Under the pieces are notes generated by a model that was not told the origin of the DNA, did no database searches, and saw nothing but the letters and a program-made list of their open reading frames with translations. The position numbers and the translations under genes were made by a program. This document shows positions 44,701 through 52,500 of a DNA stretch of 64,000 nt, piece after piece (positions within the stretch are counted from its first letter, which is position 1; the number at the start of each line of letters is the position of its first letter). Source of the DNA: Pontibacter anaerobius (lineage in GTDB: Bacteria; Bacteroidota; Bacteroidia; Cytophagales; Hymenobacteraceae); NCBI RefSeq assembly GCF_026241195.1, contig NZ_JAPFQO010000009.1, forward strand, positions 124,001-188,000, given 5' to 3'.

Positions 44701-45054
44701 ATGAAGTTGTTCCGGTCGCCTCAGAAGCTGGTGCAGCTCACCAATAATGACCTCATTCGCTTTGAAGGCCCTTGCAAGCTCCTTTCTTACACTATCCTGG
44801 GCGGCGGTGGTGCTGGCCAGCACATGCGCCCTTAGCAGGTTACGGGAGAGCTCCTTGTTCTCGAAAAGTTGGTTTACCAGTTCCAGCTGCTTAAAATTAC
44901 GCTGTACGCTTGTGTTGTACTTGTCCTGTACCTCCCTGGCCTGTACATAAAAAAATACACAAACCAGCAGTATGGCTGCCAGCATACTTAAGAAGGAGAT
45001 TCCAATGTACCGTATGATGCGCTCATACCCCTGATTTATCTTCTTCTCTGTCAT
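41728..45054 (-). CDS. Multi-PAS sensor histidine kinase with a periplasmic four-helix sensor
   Basis: A 1108-residue membrane kinase. Two membrane spans (about 15-37 and 190-213) bracket a helical periplasmic sensor of the 4HB_MCP/CHASE3 type. Five PAS domains follow (about 245-360, 370-495, 505-610, 625-745 and 755-875), some with PAC motifs. The kinase core has the phosphoacceptor His901 in the H-box IVSHNLRAP and an ATPase domain (about 990-1108) with NALKYR (N-box) and DNGLGIDL (G1). It autophosphorylates and probably signals through the receiver 12 bases downstream. PAS domains could sense light, oxygen or redox; the sequence gives no cofactor. Confidence 0.92.
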   Translation of the reverse strand: MTEKKINQGYERIIRYIGISFLSMLAAILLVCVFFYVQAREVQDKYNTSVQRNFKQLELVNQLFENKELSRNLLRAHVLASTTAAQDSVRKELARAFKANEVIIGELHQLLRRPEQLHRLHSLSDDLKTYHTHIDSVLQLSYGQQQEAAMAYTTAYLAPFYLRHQANLISLNNELTNSARRNTNGIFPAFTNLVDEYLFLLLLVVPFILWAAFAFNRITKRLQRENQRLNKEVREREQLQATLEEAQLHFKRLFDGNPIPMWVYDQHSLKFLEINEAAIQEYGFSREEFLLMTVLDIRPQPEMKKTKEHLRQLNKASDATTDGALHQRKDGTVFRVKLRSHAIQEKDGVYPRLVTSENIQEREEFIEQLAKREKQLREISSSIPGAVYQFQVDSRKNMAFPFLSDGINSLFGVTPEDVYNNPNVLFEAVHPHDIGDAGKSIEESTRNILPWVQDLRIWNKKQRKWTWVRGHGLPSLQKDGTLLYNGTFIDITDQKEAQAKLVTSEANLRALLDSSSQSIYLLDKEMNILLFNAVAASEVRELALNELQAGQSILHYTAEDQKVILRESHARALQGKPTVYETGNSGLWFEVAFRPVFTYEKEIIAVALSIHDISEQRNTVVAIKDSQMKLTRAQNLAKIGNWEYDLQKDTLTLSEYIYTIYGLSPATFTATFNNLSAFFHPDDKERVLEDYKKVVETKRKVVTEHRVVLESGKQKYLHQIMEPVVNYEGQVLRIIGTTQDITQQKEKEQEISETKDRFLSTIENIPEIILSADTQLRIFYISPQCREITGYTEQEFMQDHLWPAIIYPDDLPLLQEKLKQQVLTGQKVLHETRILARDGKVKWVLLRLSPMLNANGDVIRVDGSVADITERKMVEAKRTVLTEQLQVQNQNLQQFAYIVSHNLRAPIANILGLTSIYDRDRPQAALNKHVIENLARSAQHLDNTIRDLNDILTVRGQILNISEEIFFQDLLKDILKSISMEVENAKATIDWDFSEVPSTVSLRSYVHSILQNLVTNALKYRSPERKPHISIRSYKQKDYICIKISDNGLGIDLSKEKGNLFGLYKRFHHHVEGRGLGLHLVKTQVDLLEGKIEVDSQVGEGTTFKVYI

Positions 45055-45419
45055 AGGTGGGCTTCCTGGTCTGGCAAGGTGTATACGGCTGGCTTAACCG
45101 GGGTAAAAAACGTCTCTTATAGATTTATTTTAACTGGATATTGAATTCTTAATCCTCTAAAAATAAAGACTGACAGATAAATAACAATATTAGTTCTGAG
45201 AAACCCTTATTATTTAATGTTTTTCCCCTTGAAGTATAATTGAACTATCCGCAAGGAAGGACACCTGTAAGGACGCTGCAAAATTCACCTTAACTGCACC
45301 TGTGGCACTCGGGAAGCAGGCCGCGTGAACCAAGGTTGTCTGTAAAACATATAACCCTTATCCGAAATTGTGTAAGACATAAGGGGCAAAGGCACCGTAT
45401 CTTTGTATCAGATAAAACA
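45055..45419. promoter_or_regulatory. Divergent promoter region (kinase / copA)
   Basis: 365 bases between divergent genes. A -7 element TATCTTTG at 45398-45405 lies 14 bases before the copA ATG, predicting a very short leader. A TTG at 45368-45370 could be the -33 box, but the spacing (27 bases) is long. No CueR-type dyad was recognised. Confidence 0.45.
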
Positions 45420-47669
45420 ATGAAAAAGATGGCAACCGTACAAAATAGAAAACTTACCAAAGCCTCCTTCCCGGTGGAGGGTATGACCTGCGCCTCCTGT
45501 GCCAACAGCATACAGAGCATGCTGATGGCGCGTGAGGGAGTAGCGGAGGCCAACGTGAACTTTGCCGGCAAAACCCTGCAGGTGGCCTACGATGAGAACG
45601 AGGTAACACCAGTTCAGCTGCGCGAAACAGTGCAGGAGATTGGCTTTGACATACTTGTTGAGCAAACAACACAGGAGGAACTGGAAGAGCGGCAGGCAAA
45701 AGCCCTGGCTAACCTGAAACGCAGAACCATTATTGCGGGTGTGCTGGCACTGCCGGTGTTTATACTTGGCATGTTCTTCCACGATACATTTATCTGGGGC
45801 AATTGGGCGATGCTTATACTTACTGCGCCGGTGCTGCTTTGGGCAGGGCAGCGATTTTTTGTGGGAGCCTGGGCACAGGCCAAGCATGGGCGCGCCAATA
45901 TGGATACGCTGGTGGCGCTCAGCACGGGCATCGCCTTTGTATTCAGCGTCTTTAATACCGTGTACCCGGAGTTCTTCCTGAACCGTGGCCTGATGCCGCA
46001 TGTGTACTATGAGGCTGTGGCCGTGATCATCGCGTTTATACTTCTGGGCAAGTACCTGGAGGAGGGCGCCAAAGACCGCAGCTCGTCGGCTATTAAAAAG
46101 CTGATGGGCCTGCAGCCGAAAACAGTGCGTGTGCTGCGCGATGGTACCGAGCTTCAAATCAAGATCGAGGAAGTACAGATAGGCGATAGGGTTGTGCTGC
46201 TGCCTGGTGAGCGCGTACCGGTGGACGGGGAAGTGGCCGCAGGCACTACTTACGTAGACGAAAGTATGCTGAGTGGCGAGCCGCTGCCAGTGCAGAAAAG
46301 ACCGGGCGACGCCCTGTATGCCGGTACTATTAACCAGAAGGGCAGCGTGCAGGTAATTGCCCAGAAAACCGGTGGCGAGACCATGCTGGCGCACATTATT
46401 AAGCTGGTGCAGGAGGCGCAGGGCAGCAAGGCCCCGGTACAGAAGCTGGTGGATAAGATAGCGGGGATTTTTGTGCCGGTGGTGCTGGTGATTGCTGTAC
46501 TTACCTTCGCTGCCTGGTTCGTCTTCGGCGGGCAGGCTTACCTGACGGAGGCGCTGCTGTCTACTATCTCGGTGCTGGTTATCGCCTGCCCTTGTGCGCT
46601 TGGTCTGGCCACGCCAACCGCCATTATGGTGGGTGTGGGCCGGGGCGCGGAAAACGGAATCCTAATAAAAGATGCCGAAAGCCTGGAGCACGCACATAAG
46701 GTAAACGCCGTTATACTGGATAAGACTGGAACCATCACGCTGGGTAAGCCCTCTGTAACGGATGTAGTGTGGGCGCTGGATACCACTGAGCAGGAGCAGC
46801 TCGAAACCTTGTTCTTCTCCATGGAGGCTCAGTCGGAGCACCCGATCGCGCAGGCCATCTACACCTTTTACAAAGAGAAAGGGCAAAGGGCCTTACAGCC
46901 AGACACGTTTAACAGCCTTACCGGGCTGGGTATTGAGGCAACATATCATAACACCCGCTACCTGGCCGGTAACGAGAAACTGCTACGCCAGCAAGGCGTA
47001 GAACTGCCGGAGCATTTGTTGCAGGCCGCAAGGCAGCTGCAGGAAGACGCTAAAACCGTTATCTTCTTTGCTAATGCCACCCAGGCACTGGCTGTGTTCG
47101 CTGTGAGCGATCCGATAAAGCCCGCTGCTGCCGAAGGTATAAAAGCCTTGCACGAGGCTGGGTTAGAAGTATACATGCTCACCGGTGATAACAGCCAGAC
47201 TGCATCAGCCGTGGCGCGCCAGGTTGGGGTAGAGCATTACCAGGCAGAGTTGCTGCCTACTGATAAAGCGGACTTTGTGAAGAAGCTACAGGCGGAAGGC
47301 AAAGTAGTGGCCATGGTAGGCGATGGTATAAACGATGCACAGGCGCTTGCCACTGCCGATGTAAGTATAGCCATGGGCCAGGGCACTGATGTGGCCATGG
47401 AGGTGGCTGGCATCACGCTGATGCGCTCTGACCTCACACAGGTTGCCAGGGCCGTAAAACTGTCGCGGGCCACTGTGCAGACGATACACCAGAACCTGTT
47501 CTGGGCTTTTTTCTACAACGTGATCTGTATTCCGATAGCAGCTGGCGTCCTGTTCCCGTTCACGGGCTTCCTGCTGAACCCTATGATAGCGGGCGCTGCC
47601 ATGGCCCTAAGCTCAGTATCGGTTGTGACCAACAGCCTGCGTTTAAGGTCTAAGAAGTTAAAAGTTTAA
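45420..47669 (+). CDS. copA: Copper-exporting P1B-type ATPase
   Basis: A 749-residue P-type ATPase from the ATG at 45420 (a longer frame from 45336 crosses the promoter). The N-terminal heavy-metal domain has the MTCASC motif (Cys24 and Cys27). The spans carry CPCALG with Cys390, Pro391 and Cys392, which fits monovalent Cu(I) transport; the phosphorylation site is Asp434 in DKTGTIT, followed by SEHPIAQ and [10 protein letters not shown]. The enzyme pumps Cu(I) out of the cytosol. A CopZ-like chaperone gene follows 32 bases later, forming a copper-export pair. Cobalt or silver is possible but less likely. Confidence 0.95.
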   Translation: MKKMATVQNRKLTKASFPVEGMTCASCANSIQSMLMAREGVAEANVNFAGKTLQVAYDENEVTPVQLRETVQEIGFDILVEQTTQEELEERQAKALANLKRRTIIAGVLALPVFILGMFFHDTFIWGNWAMLILTAPVLLWAGQRFFVGAWAQAKHGRANMDTLVALSTGIAFVFSVFNTVYPEFFLNRGLMPHVYYEAVAVIIAFILLGKYLEEGAKDRSSSAIKKLMGLQPKTVRVLRDGTELQIKIEEVQIGDRVVLLPGERVPVDGEVAAGTTYVDESMLSGEPLPVQKRPGDALYAGTINQKGSVQVIAQKTGGETMLAHIIKLVQEAQGSKAPVQKLVDKIAGIFVPVVLVIAVLTFAAWFVFGGQAYLTEALLSTISVLVIACPCALGLATPTAIMVGVGRGAENGILIKDAESLEHAHKVNAVILDKTGTITLGKPSVTDVVWALDTTEQEQLETLFFSMEAQSEHPIAQAIYTFYKEKGQRALQPDTFNSLTGLGIEATYHNTRYLAGNEKLLRQQGVELPEHLLQAARQLQEDAKTVIFFANATQALAVFAVSDPIKPAAAEGIKALHEAGLEVYMLTGDNSQTASAVARQVGVEHYQAELLPTDKADFVKKLQAEGKVVAMVGDGINDAQALATADVSIAMGQGTDVAMEVAGITLMRSDLTQVARAVKLSRATVQTIHQNLFWAFFYNVICIPIAAGVLFPFTGFLLNPMIAGAAMALSSVSVVTNSLRLRSKKLKV

Positions 47670-47701
47670 TTAATATGTTAAATAAATAAATCGAGAATAG
47701 T

Positions 47702-47911
47702 ATGGAAACCTATAAGTTTAAAACCAACATTAACTGCGGAAACTGTGTACGTGCCGTAACCCCTCACCTTAACAAACTGGAGGGTGTACAGGAGTGGAAA
47801 GTGGATACCGATAACCCGGACAAAGTGCTGGAGGTAAAAGCTGACTCCGCTGATGCTGCGACAATCAAAAGCACTGTGGAAAGAGCAGGCTTTGAGGCCG
47901 TGCAACTGTAG
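47702..47911 (+). CDS. Heavy-metal-associated domain protein (CopZ-like copper chaperone)
   Basis: A 69-residue HMA protein: the metal motif is NCGNC in place of the usual MxCxxC (ETYKFKTNINCGNCVRAV). One ferredoxin-like domain with strands EWKVDTDNPDKVLEV and the C-terminal FEAVQL. It lies 32 bases after copA on the same strand, as copper chaperones often do, and probably carries Cu(I) to the ATPase. The missing methionine is unusual for CopZ but is seen in Bacteroidota members. Confidence 0.87.
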   Translation: METYKFKTNINCGNCVRAVTPHLNKLEGVQEWKVDTDNPDKVLEVKADSADAATIKSTVERAGFEAVQL

Positions 47912-47961
47912 AGAAGTATAAAGTATAAGCAGGTGGGCTAGCGGATCTCAGATCGGTTAGC

Positions 47962-48345
47962 TCATTTTGTTTTCTGGTGTTGTGTCTGGGTGGAGGTGCG
48001 GCGAGACTTGTAATTGCCAGACAGGGCTAAACCAGCAAAAATGAGTGTAGCCAGGAACAAGCCAAGCGATTCCCGCGCCTCTTCAATGTTCTTGATATCG
48101 CCGCCGCCGATACTAACGCCTTCGAACCGTTCGGGCCACATGTAGATGCCGCCAACAGCAAAAAGCACAGCCGCTACCCAAAGCAACGGGGCAGGAGCTT
48201 TACCTGCCGCCGAAAGGAAACATAGCAGGGCTGCAGCGCCATAAATGATCATCCAAATCACAGGGTCAGGGTCATTGTACTGCACCACTACAAACGACAG
48301 AAACATCAGGCCAAAAAGAATGGCGGCAATTTTCTTTAACAGCAT
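47962..48345 (-). CDS. TMEM220-like four-helix membrane protein
   Basis: A 127-residue protein from the ATG at 48345; a longer frame to 48459 adds 38 residues that look non-coding. Four hydrophobic stretches, with FVVVQYNDPDPVIWMIIYGAAAL (the ND-P-D-P motif is typical of the transmembrane 220 family), LLWVAAVLFAVGGIYMW, an acidic outer loop (KNIEEARESL) and a final helix. Function unknown. It is convergent with the copper genes and downstream of the PorP gene. Confidence 0.8.
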   Translation of the reverse strand: MLLKKIAAILFGLMFLSFVVVQYNDPDPVIWMIIYGAAALLCFLSAAGKAPAPLLWVAAVLFAVGGIYMWPERFEGVSIGGGDIKNIEEARESLGLFLATLIFAGLALSGNYKSRRTSTQTQHQKTK

Positions 48346-48478
48346 AGCAAAGTGATTTATGTATAGCCTTACTGCTGGAAAGATAGTAAAGTTTCGATTC
48401 TGTATCCACTGAAAAAGAAAAGGACAGCTAAGGTAGCTGCCCCATTTCTGTACTCTCAAACTAAACCATTATTTCATA

Positions 48479-49501
48479 TTACCACGCCCATTCCGGGCAA
48501 ATTATCTTGCGTGTATTGCGCAGCTTAAACCCGAGCACTACCTCATGGCTGCCTGCATTTGTGTGCCCCAGCGGCGAGGTGCCGGCGTCGTAGGAGTAAG
48601 CCAGGTCCAGCAGGGGGCTGATGTTGATGCCCGCCATGGCTGCCACAGATTCTTTGTGCCTGTAGGTGACACCGCCCCAGAGCCTGTCGCCGTACACCAC
48701 TTTCATGGTAGCATCTACCGAGAGCGGGCTAGGCTGCGCCACCTTTACCATAACCGAGGGGATAAGTGAGATGTACGGCGCTACGTCAAGGCGGTAGCCG
48801 CCGGTAACATAGTAGTGCTGCTGCAGTGAGCCATCGTTGTCGGATGGCGTGTTATCCGCTAGGTACTGCCGCTTGCTCGGCACCAGCTGGGCACCCGCCA
48901 CCCCGGCGTAGAAGTTGCGGGAGTACAGCCAGAGCCCCATGCCCAGGTCAAATTTCACCTCGTTCACGCGCCCGTCGTAGATGGCGGGGTCATGCAGGCT
49001 GTTGTTAGCTAGCTTTACGCGGGCTGGATCCAGGCTGTACTGGATAATACCGGGCTGCACGCCAGCCGAAACTTTTATCGTACGCGTGATAGGCTGGTGA
49101 TAAGCATAGCTGGCCGAGACACTACCTCGCTTCAGCGGTCCCGTCTCTGTAGACATGGCCATCAGGCCAAACCCATGATGCGGACGGGAACGCCTGTAAA
49201 TATTGGAAGGCTTCATACTTGACTCCTTGGCCATGCTGCGCCTGCTGCCGTAAGAGGGACTTGCCCCCGGCTTATTAATAGGCATGTGCAGTGTGGCATA
49301 GTAGGATTGGGGGGCTCCCTCCAGCCCCGACCATTGCTGGCGCGTTCCCAGTTTCAGGTCAGCATAATCCTCTATTCCCGTTATGGCGGGGTTGGCGAGG
49401 TAGTTATTCAGGGTATACTGCGTGTACTGCGGCCGCTGCTGGGCAAAAGCACTGCCAGCCGCCACCAGTAGCATCACTCCCAGGGCTAAAAGTTTGTTCA
49501 T
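48479..49501 (-). CDS. PorP/SprF-family T9SS outer-membrane protein
   Basis: A 340-residue protein with a signal peptide (about 1-20, AGSAFAQ), the PorP/SprF opening PQYTQYTLNNYLANPAITG, and strand-rich segments typical of the family (WSGLEGAPQSYYATLHMPI, GLMAMSTETGPLKRGSVSASYAY, GVTYRHKESVAAMAGIN, and a final HEVVLGFKLRNTRK). These barrels attach exported T9SS proteins at the cell surface. The gene begins 9 bases after the stop of the large T9SS type B protein, on the same strand, making a clear partner pair like SprB and SprF. Confidence 0.93.
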   Translation of the reverse strand: MNKLLALGVMLLVAAGSAFAQQRPQYTQYTLNNYLANPAITGIEDYADLKLGTRQQWSGLEGAPQSYYATLHMPINKPGASPSYGSRRSMAKESSMKPSNIYRRSRPHHGFGLMAMSTETGPLKRGSVSASYAYHQPITRTIKVSAGVQPGIIQYSLDPARVKLANNSLHDPAIYDGRVNEVKFDLGMGLWLYSRNFYAGVAGAQLVPSKRQYLADNTPSDNDGSLQQHYYVTGGYRLDVAPYISLIPSVMVKVAQPSPLSVDATMKVVYGDRLWGGVTYRHKESVAAMAGINISPLLDLAYSYDAGTSPLGHTNAGSHEVVLGFKLRNTRKIICPEWAW

Positions 49502-49509
49502 AGATTGGC

Positions 49510-52500
49510 TTATTTAACGATGGTTACACTGCCTGTCAGCGGCTTTTCATTCCGGTCTAACTTTATAATATAATAGTAAGTAGCCATTGGTAACGGATTG
49601 CCGTTCTGGCGCCCGTCCCAAGGTTGCTTGTATCCTTCTGAGCTGAATACCTGGTTGCCCCACTGGTTAAATATCTGCACCTTACAGTTGCTGTACTTGT
49701 CGATGTTCTCGATTTCCCAGGTATCGTTAATGCCATCCTGGTTAGGCGTAAAGGTATTCGGGATGTCAATGAACGGCAGCACCACCACCACCACCTCGTC
49801 AGAGAAAGTACAGCCGCCCTCGGTGGTAGCCGTAACTGTGTACACGGTGGTTTTCTCCGGTGTCAGCGTTGGGTTGGCTATACTCGGATTGTCCATTCCT
49901 ACAGCAGGTGCCCAGCTGTAGGTCAGGCCACCGCTTGCCTGCAGTTGTACACCTCTTCCTTTCACCACCGTTACATCAGGGCCAGCGCTTAGTTCAGGCT
50001 CTGTTACGGTCACCGTTACCGGCAAGCGTTTGCTGGCGCAGCTCTGCACCTCCTGCACATAGAAGGTTGTGGTGTGGAGCAGTGCCTGCGTTTTAAAAGT
50101 GCTTCCGGTGCCAAGCGGTGATCCGCCTGCTGCACTGGCATACCACTCCAGCCTGCCGCCTTTGCCGGTGGCCGTAAGCGTAGTGCTGAGGCCAGCGCAG
50201 ATGCTGGCTCCCTGTGCCGTTGGCATGTCAGGCAGCGGCGTTACTTTCACCTCCACAGCATTGCTTGTCAGGGAGCCGCAGGAGGCGGAGGTGACCACAC
50301 GGCGGAACCAGGTATTCTCCTTAAGTGGGTATGGGGTATAGTCTTTTCTATCGTTCTGGCCCGGGGCTGGTGTGAAAATGCCGTTGCGGCTGTTGCTTTG
50401 CTCCCACAGGTAAGCCGGGTTGCCGCTACCGCCAGCTGGCTCAGAGCCAACTAAAGTAGCCGGGGCCTCACCGTAGCAAACCGTTTGCGTGCCCGATAGC
50501 ACCACGTTGTTGCTCAACTCAGGTTTTACTGTGATAAGTATAGCATTACTGATGTCGGTATAAGCGCCGGAGGTAGCGATGCGGCGGAACCAGGTGTCCT
50601 GGCTTAACGGACCAGGCTGAAAGCTTTGGCCATCGTTTGGTGAGCCGTTGTAACCCTGCGCCGTCACAAAGCCGGATTTATCGCCTTTCACACTGCTTTC
50701 CCAGCGGTAGTTGAAGTTGCCTTCGCCGCCTTTGGGTAGCTCGCCCTCCAGCCGCTCCGGCACATTGCCGATACAGATGGTCTGGTCCGATTTGATGATG
50801 TTGTTGGCGATCTCCGCAATCACCGTGATCTGCACCTCATTCGACACCACCTCGCATCCACCGGATAGTACCACACGGCGGTACCAGGTGTCTTTATACA
50901 GGCCTCTCGGGAAAGTATAATCCGGGTTCTGGTTGTTGCCTTCGGCAGGATCGAAGTTTACCCCATCCGTGCTGAACTCCCAGCGATAGCTATACTTGCC
51001 GTTACCTCCTTTTAAAGGAGCCGTGTTCAGGCCTGTTAGCGGAGCGGGTTTGGTGCCTGCGTAGACGCTCTGTGATGCCTTGATGTTATAGTTCTCGATG
51101 ATTGGGTTTACCGTAACCTTTACGGGCTCGGAGTAGCTGGTGCAGCCGCCTGACGTTACCTTGCGGCGGAACAGCGAGGTTTTGCTCAGGCTGCCTGGCT
51201 GGTAGCTGCCGTCGGCGCGGGTGTTGTTGCCCGGTGCCGGCATAAAGTTGGCATCGCCTTCAGATCTGTACTCCCAGGTATAGTTATACTTGCCTGCTTC
51301 GCCGCCCGTGGTAAGGGTGAGGCTGGTAAGTAGGGTAGGGGTGCCGCCCTGGCATACTTCCTGGTCGCCGGCGATCAGGTTCAGGAGCTTAGGGTTTACC
51401 GTTACCGTAATAGGGTCGCTGGTGCTCACGGCGCAGGAGCCTGAGATTACCACTCTTCTGAAGGTTGTTGTCTCTGTCAGGTTCTGGGCTGTCCAGTCTT
51501 GGGTGCTGTTACCGCGGCTGTTCGGTATCTCGCGGTACTCGCCGCCCGTTTTTTTAAACTCCCAGTAGAAAGTATAGCTTCCCGGTCCGAAACCGCCTTC
51601 CGGCGCCTGACCGATAAGTATGGCCGCGTCGCTTTCACAAACAGTTTGCGTGCCAGTGATAAGGTTTTTGCTGATCGGGGGCATCACCCTTACCATAACC
51701 GTGTTGCTGGTGCTGGCATTGCATGAGCCGGACTGCACCACGCGCTTGTACCAGGTGTTGGCGGTAAGCGGTGTCGTTGGCTTGTAGTTAGCCGAGTTGC
51801 TGTTCTCTATTTTCGTAAAGTTGGTGTTGTCGGAGCTCACATACCAGGTGTAAGTATAAGGCTCAGCGCCTCCTGCCAGTACGCCTTGTATCTCCTCGGG
51901 TGCCTGGCCAGAGCAGATGGCAGGTACCTCGCGCAGCTCATTCTTGGTGATAGCCGGAATCACATCCACCTTCACTGCCTCCGATGCCAGCATACAGCCA
52001 TCTGAGTACACTATACGCTTAAACCAGGTCGGCAGGGCCAGCCCTTCCTGCGATTGGTATACTTTGCCCGTGGCTCCCTGGATGTTCGTGAAGGTGCTGC
52101 CATTGAGGCTACTCATCCATTGGTATGTATAAGTGCCTGCTCCGCTGCCGCCCACAGGCTCAGTGCCTGTAATGCTCAGTGGCGCGTTGGCGCATACTAT
52201 TTCGGGGGCCGTAATGGTGTTATTATCAAGTTTAGGGTTAACCGTAACCAGCACCTGCGTGCGCGGGCCGGCACAGGTGCCGATCACGGCCTCCACATAG
52301 AAAGCAGAAGTTTGCTCCACGGTTGGCTCGTATACTTTATTGCCCTGGTTTACCAGCAGGTTTCCGCTTGCATCGTACCAGTTATACTTGCTGGCCGAGC
52401 CTTGTGCTACCAGTGTGGCTTTGCCTGCTCCACAGATATTGACTGGAGCCACTACAGGGGCAGCGATCTCCGGACGAACGATTACGGTAACGCGGGTGCG

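Noticed and set aside
45336..45419. Extended N-terminus of CopA from 45336
   Set aside because: It would run across a good -7 element (45398-45405), and the extra residues do not resemble a heavy-metal domain.
45408..46394. 328-residue minus-strand frame over copA
   Set aside because: Antisense shadow of copA, which is unambiguous.
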